Part shown: piece by piece, positions 26,571-34,550 of the stretch
How the letters are laid out: the number at the start of each line of letters is the position of its first letter
Position numbering within the stretch: position 1 is the stretch's first letter
Source: Deltaproteobacteria bacterium
Lineage (GTDB): Bacteria > Desulfobacterota > Desulfobulbia > Desulfobulbales > Desulfurivibrionaceae
Assembly (NCBI GenBank): GCA_026388695.1
Contig: JAPLJH010000030.1
Coordinates: forward strand, 1 to 45,210
Direction: 5' to 3'
DNA length: 45,210 bases
Translations under genes and position numbers: made by a program
The notes under the pieces: model-generated
The model's database searches: none
What the model was told of the DNA's origin: nothing
What the model saw: the letters and a program-made list of their open reading frames with translations, nothing else

Positions 26571-27248
26571 TTAGGGCAAGGGAAGAGCTGTAATGAAATT
26601 ACCGACTAATTGGGCCACCTCGTCTTCCCGTCCCAGGAAAAAATGATCGGTCTCCTGAAGGATGAGGCATTGAACAGTAGGGGGCATAGCCAGATCGGCC
26701 CGGTTTTTGAGAAGGATATCCTCTGCCGCGGTGATCAGCAGGCCGGGAAGAGAAAGGGTGGCAAGCCGGGAGAAATCACGCTCCTCAAGGGGCGGGGCAA
26801 TGGCCGTATAGCTGATTGGCCCTTGCGTTTCGTCGGCGAGAAGGTTGAGGGCGATGAAGGCCCCGAAGGAGTAACCCACCAGATGGACTCGCTGGAAATA
26901 CCGGCGGCAAAAGGCCATGACCGCCCGGCTGTCGTTGATCACTGCGGAAAAGGTGCCTTCCTGGTCAAGGCGATGCCAATATTCAAACAGAGGCAGGTCC
27001 GGTTCTGGCTTGAAGCTTTTGCCAACTGCCCGGTAGTTGAAGGCCAGGACCGGCAGGCCCAGGTCGGCACAGTGGGCAGCCACGGCCTGAACCACGTTGT
27101 TTTCCATGTTCCCGGCTAGCAGAGGGTGGGGCGGGCAGAGCAGTATGCCAACCTGAGTCGGCTCGCCATCGGTGTACCAGAGATTTCCCTCAAGCACGCC
27201 TTCGGGACCGGGGATGGAAACAGCCAGGCGATGATATTCCGAAGGCAT
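26571..27248 (-). CDS. alpha/beta hydrolase, last gene of the lipid-type operon
   Basis: 225 residues with an alpha/beta-hydrolase core: oxyanion strand ILLCPPHPLLAGNM, nucleophile elbow GYSFG (serine near residue 121), an acid in ITAAEDILLK and a histidine in LQETDHFFLGRE. It resembles small dienelactone-hydrolase/esterase-type proteins, some of which accompany acyl-ligase genes in biosynthetic clusters. It could release or edit acyl thioesters; no substrate can be assigned. Its ATG overlaps the stop of the acyl ligase (TGATG) with GAAGGGG just upstream, so the two are translationally coupled. Confidence 0.82.
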   Translation of the reverse strand: MPSEYHRLAVSIPGPEGVLEGNLWYTDGEPTQVGILLCPPHPLLAGNMENNVVQAVAAHCADLGLPVLAFNYRAVGKSFKPEPDLPLFEYWHRLDQEGTFSAVINDSRAVMAFCRRYFQRVHLVGYSFGAFIALNLLADETQGPISYTAIAPPLEERDFSRLATLSLPGLLITAAEDILLKNRADLAMPPTVQCLILQETDHFFLGREDEVAQLVGNFITALPLP

Positions 27249-28318
27249 CAGTATACCCCTTCGCTCTTGGTGCTGACCAGCGGGCGGATGGGCTCCACCG
27301 CTGTGACGGCGCGGCAGCCTTCACCGTTTGTCGGCACGGCGTAGCAGGCGGTGTCCCGTTCCACCATGTTGAGCAGAAGAAAGGAGGCGTCCAGCCGATG
27401 GGCCACCACCCGGCCGCGCTGACCTGGTTTGAGGGTGGTGGCAAGGTCGGCGGCGGTGGGCTTATCTTCCTGGAAATCAACGAGCTGGAGCCAGAGGGCC
27501 GGATCATCCAGCACATAGGTGGGCGGCTGGCCGGATGCTGGCGGAGTGTGCTCGAACAGCACCCCCAGCAGGGAATTGCCGTAGCCCGGCAGGACTACGG
27601 CCTGGGGAAAGAGCTGGTGGCGGATGGTCTCGGAATCGGCAACGGTCAAGGCCATGCCGGCCAGGTGGATGCCATGGATGCGTTCCCGTTCCTCAGCGGT
27701 CATTCTGTCGGCCAAGGCCAGGAGCAGGGGCGGGGTGATGAGCAGCACCTCGATGTTTTGGGCGCGGATCACATTCATGGCCTGGTCGAGCACATGGTCG
27801 AGGTAGAGGCTGAACCCCAGGGAGCCTGGGGCCTGCCGTTTGATCCAGCGCACATCGCAGTCCACGGAGAACGGTTCAAGGCTGCCCAGGCTCCGGGCCA
27901 TGGCCCTGGCGCTCTGGCCGATGACATGGGGGCCGGAAGGCCCGACAAAAAGCCAGTTGCCCCTACGCGGAAAATTACGGGCAGTTGCGGTCCGCTCCCA
28001 GGAATCGACAAAGGCGGCGGCAAATTCCATGGGTCGGTACACCCTGCGGATCGGCGCGCCGGTGGTGCCGCCACTCTCGGCCAGGATCATGGACGGCAAT
28101 TCGTCATGGAAGCGTTTGGGGATGAAATCCAGCAGAGGCCGGGTGCGCAGGGCTTCCGTGTCCATGGGGCCGAAGAGATGAAAGGCCTCGCAACAGGTGA
28201 TTTCCTTTTTGGCATCAAGGCCGAGCCTTTTTTCCTGTTCCAGCCAATACGTGGAGCCTGCGCTTGGATCGAAATGAATTGCGATGATCTCCTCGATCAG
28301 GGAAGCGGGCATGGTCAT
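27248..28318 (-). CDS. LuxE/PaaK-like acyl-activating enzyme
   Basis: 356 residues of the AMP-forming adenylation superfamily in the short form typical of LuxE acyl-protein synthetase and phenylacetate-CoA-ligase-like proteins. The phosphate-binding motif is ESGGTTGAPI (81-90); a GYGNSLLG-type motif lies in the middle and a RGRVVAHRLD segment near the end. A separate C-terminal lid as in full acyl-CoA synthetases is not obvious. LuxE activates a fatty acid as acyl-AMP and passes it to a protein thiol; whether this protein uses CoA, a carrier or its own cysteine is unknown. It overlaps the MMPL gene by four bases and the hydrolase gene by one, within a seven-gene operon. Confidence 0.78.
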   Translation of the reverse strand: MTMPASLIEEIIAIHFDPSAGSTYWLEQEKRLGLDAKKEITCCEAFHLFGPMDTEALRTRPLLDFIPKRFHDELPSMILAESGGTTGAPIRRVYRPMEFAAAFVDSWERTATARNFPRRGNWLFVGPSGPHVIGQSARAMARSLGSLEPFSVDCDVRWIKRQAPGSLGFSLYLDHVLDQAMNVIRAQNIEVLLITPPLLLALADRMTAEERERIHGIHLAGMALTVADSETIRHQLFPQAVVLPGYGNSLLGVLFEHTPPASGQPPTYVLDDPALWLQLVDFQEDKPTAADLATTLKPGQRGRVVAHRLDASFLLLNMVERDTACYAVPTNGEGCRAVTAVEPIRPLVSTKSEGVY

Positions 28319-30315
28319 GGTGTTTTCCTTTTGGCGTTCCCGAAGGCGAGGAGCAGGGCCGGGAGAAGCAGAAGATCGCAGATGATGCCATAGATGAGCG
28401 AGAGGCTGATCAACAGGCCGAAATCCCTGAGCGGCATGAAGGGCGAGATGAGAAAGCCCAGGAACCCCGTGGCGGTTACGATGGAGCTGGTGAACATGGC
28501 TAGGGCCGTGTGGGAGATGGTGCGGTGCAGCCGGGCGTGCGGGTCGGCGACTGCGGCCATCTCCTGCCAGGTGTGCATGAAATGGATGGTGTCGTCCACC
28601 ACCACCCCGAAAACGATGCTGGCCACGGTGACCGAGGCCACGCTGAGCGGAATGCCGAACAAGCCCATGGTGCCCAAAAGATAGAGGACTGGCACGAAGT
28701 TGGGGATGATGGCCAGCACCGCCAGCCGCAGCGAGCGCAGGGCCAGCCCCATGACCAGGGAGACGGAGAGAAAGGCCAGGCCGAAGGTTTGGACCAGGGT
28801 GGTGAACATCTCCCGCTGGCCCCGGGTGTAAAGTGGCACCGTGCCGGTGACGTAAGGGGTCGGCTTGGCTCCGAGCAGGGTTTGCAACTCACTCTCCATG
28901 GCATCCACCAAGCGCATGGTTTTTTCCGAGGCCAAGGTCCGGGTGAGGATGGTAAGGCGGATGGGCGCTTGCAGCCCCAGACTGGGTAAAAGCGGGGTGT
29001 CGAGGCTGGCCCCGTTGGCGGTGGCCATGGGCAGGGCGAGCTTGCCGGTCTCGTCATAAAAGGAAAAGAAATGGGTGATCTCTGGATGGTGTTCGGCCAG
29101 GGTCAGCATGGCCTGTTGGATGGCTCTGCTTTGTGCGGGGCTGCCGTCCAGGTCGATCTCCAGGGGGGTAAGTCCCACGCCAGCCTGTTCGATGGCCCGG
29201 TAATCCCTGCTGATGGCGGCCTCCGGCTTGAAAAAGGCGAGGATGAACGAGCCTTTTTCAAGATGCAGGATTCCCCAGATTGAAAGGGCAACCAGCCCGG
29301 CAACGGCAAAAAGAATCCGGTTTTTGTGGCCGATGATGATCTGGCCCAAGAGGTTTTTTTGTTTTGCTGGCGGGACAATAGGCGTTGCGGCAGAGGTTTT
29401 GGAAAAGAGGGGCAGGAGCAACAGAGTGGTGATCAGGGAGAGCACCGAGCCGATTGCCCCCCAGAGGCCCAGCTTCTGCACTGGGCCGTAGGCGCTGACC
29501 AGCAGGGAGAGAAAGCCCAGCATGGTGGTGAGGGCGCAGAGCAGGCAGGGTGGCGCGACCTGGGCGTAGACGGCAAACGGTTCCGGTTGGGTCCTTTTTT
29601 TTAGCAGATGGATGGCATGGGTGATGCCGAGAATCATGGTCAGCGGCGGCAGGGCCAGGAGAATGACGTTGAGCGGTTCGTGGGCCAGGGCAAGCAGGCC
29701 GGTGAGATGCAGGGCCGGCAGCAGGCCGCAGACCAGGGCCAGCGCGGTATGGCGCAGGCTGCGGAGAAAGAGCAGCACCCCCAGGGCGAGGATAACGATG
29801 ACCAGCGGGAAAAGGGTTTGGGTGGAGCTGGCGGAAAGAGAGTCCAGGGTATCGGTGAGATACCAGACCCCGCCGAGATGCGCGGGTTGATTCGGCAGTT
29901 GTCTGGCAGTGAGTTCTTTGACCCCTCGGATGAGTCCGGCAAGCTGGTGCGGAGTGCTCTGCGCCTTGGGAAACAGCAGGAGGAGAGCTCCCTGGGCCGG
30001 GGAGCCAAGCCGGAACAGGCTTGTGCGTTCGACCCCCTCGATCTTTCTCGCTGTGCGATTTATTTCCTGGGCTGCCTCCGGCTCGGCATCGGGCAGATAG
30101 GCGACCAGCGGGTCAACCAGATGATGTTTTGCCGCGAACTCCTGAAAGTGCAGCCAGTGCGGGTCGTTTTCCGTTTGCCAGACCCCGATGGAGTTGTCCA
30201 CCGTGGAGCGGCCCGCAGCAAGACCGAGCAGCAGGGTGATTCCGGCCAGCAGGAGGAGAACAGCGGTGCGGTTGCGGTGTAACCGTTGGCCCAGGGCAAG
30301 AAAGAATCGCTCCAT
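28315..30315 (-). CDS. RND/MMPL-family lipid exporter
   Basis: 666 residues with the two-fold RND architecture of MMPL/HpnN-type proteins: a first helix, a periplasmic loop (about residues 35-170), five clustered helices, a spacer, then a seventh helix, a second periplasmic loop and five more helices. The C-terminal half holds family segments such as ASIVFGVVVDDTIHF and TATGFLGFLISPF. Relatives export hydrophobic molecules (mycolates, hopanoids, carotenoid-type pigments) using the proton gradient. The start is the ATG at 30315 behind AGGAGG; the frame extends further but without family similarity. It lies ten bases after the aminotransferase stop and overlaps the acyl ligase by four bases, which makes it the probable export step for whatever the operon builds. 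Confidence 0.88.
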   Translation of the reverse strand: MERFFLALGQRLHRNRTAVLLLLAGITLLLGLAAGRSTVDNSIGVWQTENDPHWLHFQEFAAKHHLVDPLVAYLPDAEPEAAQEINRTARKIEGVERTSLFRLGSPAQGALLLLFPKAQSTPHQLAGLIRGVKELTARQLPNQPAHLGGVWYLTDTLDSLSASSTQTLFPLVIVILALGVLLFLRSLRHTALALVCGLLPALHLTGLLALAHEPLNVILLALPPLTMILGITHAIHLLKKRTQPEPFAVYAQVAPPCLLCALTTMLGFLSLLVSAYGPVQKLGLWGAIGSVLSLITTLLLLPLFSKTSAATPIVPPAKQKNLLGQIIIGHKNRILFAVAGLVALSIWGILHLEKGSFILAFFKPEAAISRDYRAIEQAGVGLTPLEIDLDGSPAQSRAIQQAMLTLAEHHPEITHFFSFYDETGKLALPMATANGASLDTPLLPSLGLQAPIRLTILTRTLASEKTMRLVDAMESELQTLLGAKPTPYVTGTVPLYTRGQREMFTTLVQTFGLAFLSVSLVMGLALRSLRLAVLAIIPNFVPVLYLLGTMGLFGIPLSVASVTVASIVFGVVVDDTIHFMHTWQEMAAVADPHARLHRTISHTALAMFTSSIVTATGFLGFLISPFMPLRDFGLLISLSLIYGIICDLLLLPALLLAFGNAKRKTP

Positions 30316-30325
30316 TCCGTGCCTC

Positions 30326-31783
30326 CTAGCGTCCGCCGGTGAGTTTGGCCACCCAGGGGGCCACAAACTTGATGCCAGCAAAGCTCATGGCGTGGTTGCC
30401 CCGTTTTTTCACCAGTTCTTTTGGCCCATCCTTGAGCACCTCTTCCAGAGAGGTAACAAAGTAATCAAGATCCGCCTCGTCGATAACCAGGGGCGGATAC
30501 ACCCGCAACACGGCCCGGTTGTTGAGCATCAAGGTGCCCAATATCCCGTGTTTGTGCAACAGGGCTGAGGCCACCATGCCGGGCAGGTGTTCGCGCAGCA
30601 CGTTCTTGAGGCCGGGGATGGCCAGGGGCAGGTAGCTCACCTCGTCGATGATGGCTTCCTGAAACTCGATGCCCAGCATCAGCCCGCGCCCCCGCACCTC
30701 GGCGATCCAATGGGGATATTTCTCCTGCAGGGCCACCAGTTGGGCTTTGAAGCGTTCTCCCAACCGGGCGGCGCGCTGGGCCAAGCCTTCTTCCTGGTAG
30801 ACCTCCAGGGCGGCCAGGGCGGCGGCGCAGGCGATGGTACGGCCGCCGAAGGTGGTGGTCTGCACCAGGCAGTCGTGGGGGTTGTCGTAGGCCTTCTGAT
30901 ACACCGGGGTGCGGGAGATGGTGGCGCCGATGGAGGCCAGGCCCCCGCCCAGGGATTTGGCCAGGGCCAGGATGTCCGGCACCACCCCTTCCGCCTCGCA
31001 TGTCAAGAATGTGCCGGTGCGGCAGAGGCCGGTCTGGATTTCATCGAGGATCAGCAAAACCCCATGGCGCTCGGTGATCTCGCGGACCCGCCGCAGATAG
31101 CCTTCCGGCGGCACAATCACCCCTGCCTCGCCCTGGATCGGTTCGAGGATCACTGCGGCGATGGCCCCTTCTCCCTCCTGGGGCGCGGTTTTCAGCAGGG
31201 TTTCGATGGCCTCGGCATCGCCGTAGGGCACGGCGTAGTTGGGCAGCAGCGGGAAATGACGGCGCAACCGCTCGTTGCCGGTAACCGACAGCGCCCCCAG
31301 GGTTTTGCCATGCAGAGATTCCTTGGCGTAGATGAAACGTTGCCGCTTGCCTTGAAAATAGCGACTGGCCAGCTTGAGCGCCGCTTCCACCGCCTCGGTG
31401 CCGGAGTTGCAGAGATAGACCTGGTCGAGATCGCCGGGGCACAGTAGGCTCAGGTTATGGGCGAGCACAGCCACATGGCGGGAGAGGAGTTCCTTGGAAA
31501 GGTCCACCTTCCTGTCGGTCAGCACTTGGATCATGGCCTGTCTGACTTTGGGGTGGTTATGCCCCAAGTTCAAGGCGCCGTAGGAGGAGACAAAATCGAG
31601 AATCCTTCGACCCTGTGCGTCGATGATCACCGCGCCTTCGGCTTCCTGGGGGTCGATGGTCGTATACTCGCCCATCTCGAGCAGGGTTACAAGCCCAGGG
31701 TTCACATGTTTGCGGAAGAGGGCAACCGCTTCACCATATGGGCGCTTGCCCACCTCGCTCAAGGGAATCCACTTCGGGTGCAT
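30326..31783 (-). CDS. class III PLP-dependent aminotransferase
   Basis: 485 residues of the acetylornithine/4-aminobutyrate-type aminotransferase fold (subgroup II). Cofactor contacts are clear: CNSGTEAVEAALK (phosphate), H-G-K-T after FIYAKESL, LDEIQTG with the pyridine-nitrogen aspartate near 247, and the Schiff-base lysine near 276 in LALAKSLGGG. It is longer than ArgD (about 400), with extra C-terminal sequence. The chosen ATG at 31783 has a GGAGGG site, better than the TTG six bases upstream. It is preceded two bases earlier by the SCP2 stop. In this operon an amino-group transfer onto an aldehyde or ketone made by the neighbouring reductase is a natural guess, but the true substrate is unknown. 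Confidence 0.9.
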   Translation of the reverse strand: MHPKWIPLSEVGKRPYGEAVALFRKHVNPGLVTLLEMGEYTTIDPQEAEGAVIIDAQGRRILDFVSSYGALNLGHNHPKVRQAMIQVLTDRKVDLSKELLSRHVAVLAHNLSLLCPGDLDQVYLCNSGTEAVEAALKLASRYFQGKRQRFIYAKESLHGKTLGALSVTGNERLRRHFPLLPNYAVPYGDAEAIETLLKTAPQEGEGAIAAVILEPIQGEAGVIVPPEGYLRRVREITERHGVLLILDEIQTGLCRTGTFLTCEAEGVVPDILALAKSLGGGLASIGATISRTPVYQKAYDNPHDCLVQTTTFGGRTIACAAALAALEVYQEEGLAQRAARLGERFKAQLVALQEKYPHWIAEVRGRGLMLGIEFQEAIIDEVSYLPLAIPGLKNVLREHLPGMVASALLHKHGILGTLMLNNRAVLRVYPPLVIDEADLDYFVTSLEEVLKDGPKELVKKRGNHAMSFAGIKFVAPWVAKLTGGR

Positions 31784-31785
31784 GC

Positions 31786-32163
31786 TCAACCCTCCATTGC
31801 TTTTGGTGGATAGGGGTAGCTCTGGAAAAACTCCTCCAGGGCCGTGGCGGTGCGCAGGGCCTCATAAAAGTTGCCCGAGATCTTGGTCTTGCCGGTGAAA
31901 AAGCTTTTCTGGGGAGAGAGGGTATTCCCGGCCACGGCGAGAAAGGTTTCAGGGTCGGTGCGAAAGCCGAAGGCGCCAGCCTGCGGACCTTGCGTCACCT
32001 CGGTGAGGATGCCTTTTTCAATGACCAGCGACCAGCAGGCCTGGTCGACGATGTCGATCCAGAAGGCGGCGGACAGGCTCATGAGATTCTTGATCAGGGG
32101 CTGGCCCAGAAAGCCCGGCAGGTACTGGTTGAAATACTGCTCAATGGCCGCATCGCTCTTCAT
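31786..32163 (-). CDS. SCP2-like sterol/lipid-binding protein
   Basis: 125 residues resembling the SCP2 domain, a hydrophobic-pocket fold that binds fatty acyl chains or isoprenoids. Features are the amphipathic N-terminal helix (IEQYFNQYLPGF), the central strands FWIDIVDQACWSLVIE, the T-D-P-E-T-F segment, and the GKTKISGNFYEAL turn that usually precedes the last helix. It is free-standing, as are UbiT-type accessory proteins. Its start overlaps the reductase stop (ATGA) with GGAG upstream, and the aminotransferase begins two bases after its stop. It probably acts as a lipid carrier for the operon's enzymes. Confidence 0.78.
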   Translation of the reverse strand: MKSDAAIEQYFNQYLPGFLGQPLIKNLMSLSAAFWIDIVDQACWSLVIEKGILTEVTQGPQAGAFGFRTDPETFLAVAGNTLSPQKSFFTGKTKISGNFYEALRTATALEEFFQSYPYPPKAMEG

Positions 32164-33218
32164 GGTGCGCTCCGTTGGGTGCGGGCGGCAAGAAAGGCCC
32201 GGAAGGCCTTGGCCAGTTCCGCCCTGGTCGGCGTAGGCAGCGAATCTGTCCCTGCGAAGGCGTCGAGGTTGTGACGGGTGAAGCGGACGCTCAGATCCAG
32301 ATAGGCGGCATAGGGCGTGGTTTTTCGGGCCAGTAGGGCTTCCAGGCTGTTGGCTGGCTGGCGGCTGAAGGCATCCTCGTCGGCGAAGCGGGCTGCGGGT
32401 TGGCCAAAGGCCTCGTTGAAGGCGTCTTCGAGCAGTATGTTGCCCACCGGTTGCGGGGCCACGAGCTGGAAGACCAGGCCTGCGCTCTCCGGTTTCGCGG
32501 CCAGGCGCACCAGGGCCTCGGCCACCGCATCGTCAAAGACCAGGGGCAGATGCGCCAAGCGATTGCCCAGCACCCGCAGGGCTGATGGCCCGACGTCATC
32601 TGTTGCGGCCATCTCCCGCAACCGGACCACGGCGTCGAGGAAAAGAAAGGGACCAAAGGTCTTGCCCGAGGCGGCGGAGGGGTTGCGCTCCACCACGATC
32701 CCTGGCCGGTAGACGGTGATGGGCACTGGGGTGGCCGTGGCCATTGCCCTATGTAGAAACGATTCGCCCAGGAACTTGCTTTCCTCGTAGCCGTTGCGAA
32801 AACCCTGGCCAAGGCCGAGATCGGCCTCGCGGAACTCACCGAGCCAATCGCCGCAGACAAAGGCGGTGCTGACATGATGCAGGGGGCCCCCGGCCTCCTG
32901 CGCCAAGGCCAGGGCGTGTTCCACCCCCTCAAGATTCACCGGCAGGTAGCTGGTCGCTTTGGCATCCTTGAAATCGGTGCGGGCGGCGAGATGGAAGACC
33001 ATCCGTGCCTTGGCGCAGACCTCGGCGTATGTCGCAGGATCAAGGCCGAGGTGTGGCAGGCTGACATCGGCCCAATGCCAGGACATCAGCGGGTTTGAGG
33101 GCAACGCCGGAGGCTTACGGCACAGGGCGATGACCGGGTGGCCCTGGTCCAGGTATCTGGCAAGCAGCGCCCTGCCGACCAGGCCGCTGGCTCCGGTGAT
33201 GACGATATGCTCTTTCAT
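32160..33218 (-). CDS. extended SDR / thioester-reductase-like NAD(P) enzyme
   Basis: 352 residues of the extended short-chain dehydrogenase group. The dinucleotide motif TGASGLVGRALL has glycines at 9, 12 and 15. FHLAARTDF is typical of extended SDRs, HVSTAFVCG leads to the active-site serine region, and the catalytic Y144-x3-K148 lies in GYEESKFLGE. STAFVCG and YEESKFLGE are characteristic of the NAD_binding_4 group, which contains fatty-acyl-CoA reductases and carrier-protein thioester reductases, so reduction of an acyl thioester to an aldehyde or alcohol is plausible. The start at 33218 overlaps the U32 gene by four bases; the longer open frame upstream is antisense to nothing useful and overlaps U32. 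The stop overlaps SCP2 by four. Confidence 0.82.
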   Translation of the reverse strand: MKEHIVITGASGLVGRALLARYLDQGHPVIALCRKPPALPSNPLMSWHWADVSLPHLGLDPATYAEVCAKARMVFHLAARTDFKDAKATSYLPVNLEGVEHALALAQEAGGPLHHVSTAFVCGDWLGEFREADLGLGQGFRNGYEESKFLGESFLHRAMATATPVPITVYRPGIVVERNPSAASGKTFGPFLFLDAVVRLREMAATDDVGPSALRVLGNRLAHLPLVFDDAVAEALVRLAAKPESAGLVFQLVAPQPVGNILLEDAFNEAFGQPAARFADEDAFSRQPANSLEALLARKTTPYAAYLDLSVRFTRHNLDAFAGTDSLPTPTRAELAKAFRAFLAARTQRSAP

Positions 33219-34429
33219 TGGTCCAGCGTCTGTTTGTCTGCCTGCTCCTGCCACTGCACTCGCAGAGCCGCATCCTCTTCGGGAGTGGGCAGGTGGTGTG
33301 TCAGTTCGTCGAGATTGCGGCGCATATTCTCGATGTAGCGGTCGAGCAGCTCCGGGGAAGTTACCGATAAAACCCGGTTGCCCCAGGCGGTGCAGTGTTC
33401 GCAGCCCTTGCAGCCCAGGCGGCATTCCGGCAGTTTTTCGTAGAAGAAATCGAGAAAACCGGAGAGCGCCTCGTTGGGCAGATGGATTTCCAGGGGCGGC
33501 AGCAGGCTGCCGTCGGCATTCTTGCGAAAGTTCAGCCAGTGCGGCCAGCCCAGCAGATCGAGCAAGTTGCCCTCGAAGCGGCCGGAAAGATAGGCGCGGG
33601 TCAAATTCAAAATCTGCGCCTCCGGCATTCCCCGACCAGCGAGCTTGAAAAAGCGGATTCCCGCCTTTTCCCAAAGCGGAAGATCCTCGGGTCGAATCCA
33701 AGGGCTTTTCAGAAATTCGCCTGGGCTGGCGAGTTTTTTCAAAAAGCACCAGTTCAGATAGAAGCCGTTATAGGGAAAGCCTGGAATCCCTTCGCCGCTA
33801 AGGTTTTGCGAACCGTGGCCCGCCACGCAGTAATGGTTGTATTTGTAATGGCACTGGGAGATACAGACCGGATTGGCAATCAGTTCAAGGGGCACTGGGC
33901 TTTCCAACGAGGCGCGTTTCAGGAAACGGAAGTCGCGGTTGGCCTCCACATCGAGGACGATGCGTTTGGCCCCGGCCTCCAGCCATTGGTCGATGCCGCG
34001 CATGGCCCCGACATAGCCGATGGTCGAGGTCACCACCTCCAGGGCCGGATAGCGGCTGGCGATGATCCGGGCCAGATAGGGCACGGCCACGGTTACCGAA
34101 CGCACCCCGCAATCCACCAGCAGGGCAAGAAGCTCTTCGAGTTCGGCGCGGCCCTGGCTGGTGTATTCGTAGTTGGCGTAGCTCGGTGCATTGAGCAGAT
34201 AGTTGAAACCGATGCCGCTGTCGCTCAGCGTCTGGATATGGCTGCGGAACTGGGCCTGGGTCGGGGAGGGCAGATACTTTGCAGGCCGGGCCGAGTTGAA
34301 GGGGGCGCTTTGCAGGGAACCGTAGACCTCATGCACCTTGCGGCCGGTGGCGGCGTATTCCTGGTTGAGCCGGGAAAGGCCTTCGGCACAGGAGGCGGCG
34401 AAGGTGGTGGGAACGGTGAGATTCAGCAT
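33215..34429 (-). CDS. U32-family protein, probable Fe-S enzyme
   Basis: 404 residues of the peptidase U32 family, which includes UbiU/UbiV, TrhP and RlhA; many act as iron-sulfur hydroxylation factors rather than proteases. The barrel N-terminal part contains TSTIGYVGAMRGIDQWLEAG and VLDVEANRDF. Four cysteines fit the family Fe-S site: C189, C193, C201 (VCISQCHYKYNHYC) and C228. The family segment WEKAGIRFFKLAGR follows (253-266). Unusually, the C-terminal region adds a second four-cysteine set, C336, C340, C343 and C346 (CRLGCKGCEHC), ferredoxin-like. It is first in the seven-gene operon, with a strong promoter upstream. The last four bases overlap the reductase start. Substrate unknown. 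Confidence 0.82.
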   Translation of the reverse strand: MLNLTVPTTFAASCAEGLSRLNQEYAATGRKVHEVYGSLQSAPFNSARPAKYLPSPTQAQFRSHIQTLSDSGIGFNYLLNAPSYANYEYTSQGRAELEELLALLVDCGVRSVTVAVPYLARIIASRYPALEVVTSTIGYVGAMRGIDQWLEAGAKRIVLDVEANRDFRFLKRASLESPVPLELIANPVCISQCHYKYNHYCVAGHGSQNLSGEGIPGFPYNGFYLNWCFLKKLASPGEFLKSPWIRPEDLPLWEKAGIRFFKLAGRGMPEAQILNLTRAYLSGRFEGNLLDLLGWPHWLNFRKNADGSLLPPLEIHLPNEALSGFLDFFYEKLPECRLGCKGCEHCTAWGNRVLSVTSPELLDRYIENMRRNLDELTHHLPTPEEDAALRVQWQEQADKQTLDQ

Positions 34430-34498
34430 GGCGGGGTAGGCCTTGGGCGGAGGGTGTCAGGGAGATTTTTGCCGTGCAATGGCAGCGGCGGAAGGCGC

Positions 34499-34527
34499 AT
34501 AGTATGGAGTTGGCGGGGCAATGTCAA
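34499..34527 (-). promoter_or_regulatory. sigma-70 promoter of the seven-gene operon
   Basis: On the minus strand a perfect TTGACA (34527-34522) and TACTAT (34504-34499) are separated by exactly 17 bases, in the 121-base gap between the cytochrome stop and the U32 start. The start point would be near 34491, giving a leader of about 60 bases without an obvious riboswitch or hairpin. Confidence 0.7.
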
Positions 34528-34550
34528 GACGGATTCACGGAGAATAATAC

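Noticed and set aside
33219..33749. Upstream extension of the reductase frame
   Set aside because: It lies within the U32 gene in another frame; the Rossmann motif is at the normal distance from the ATG at 33218.
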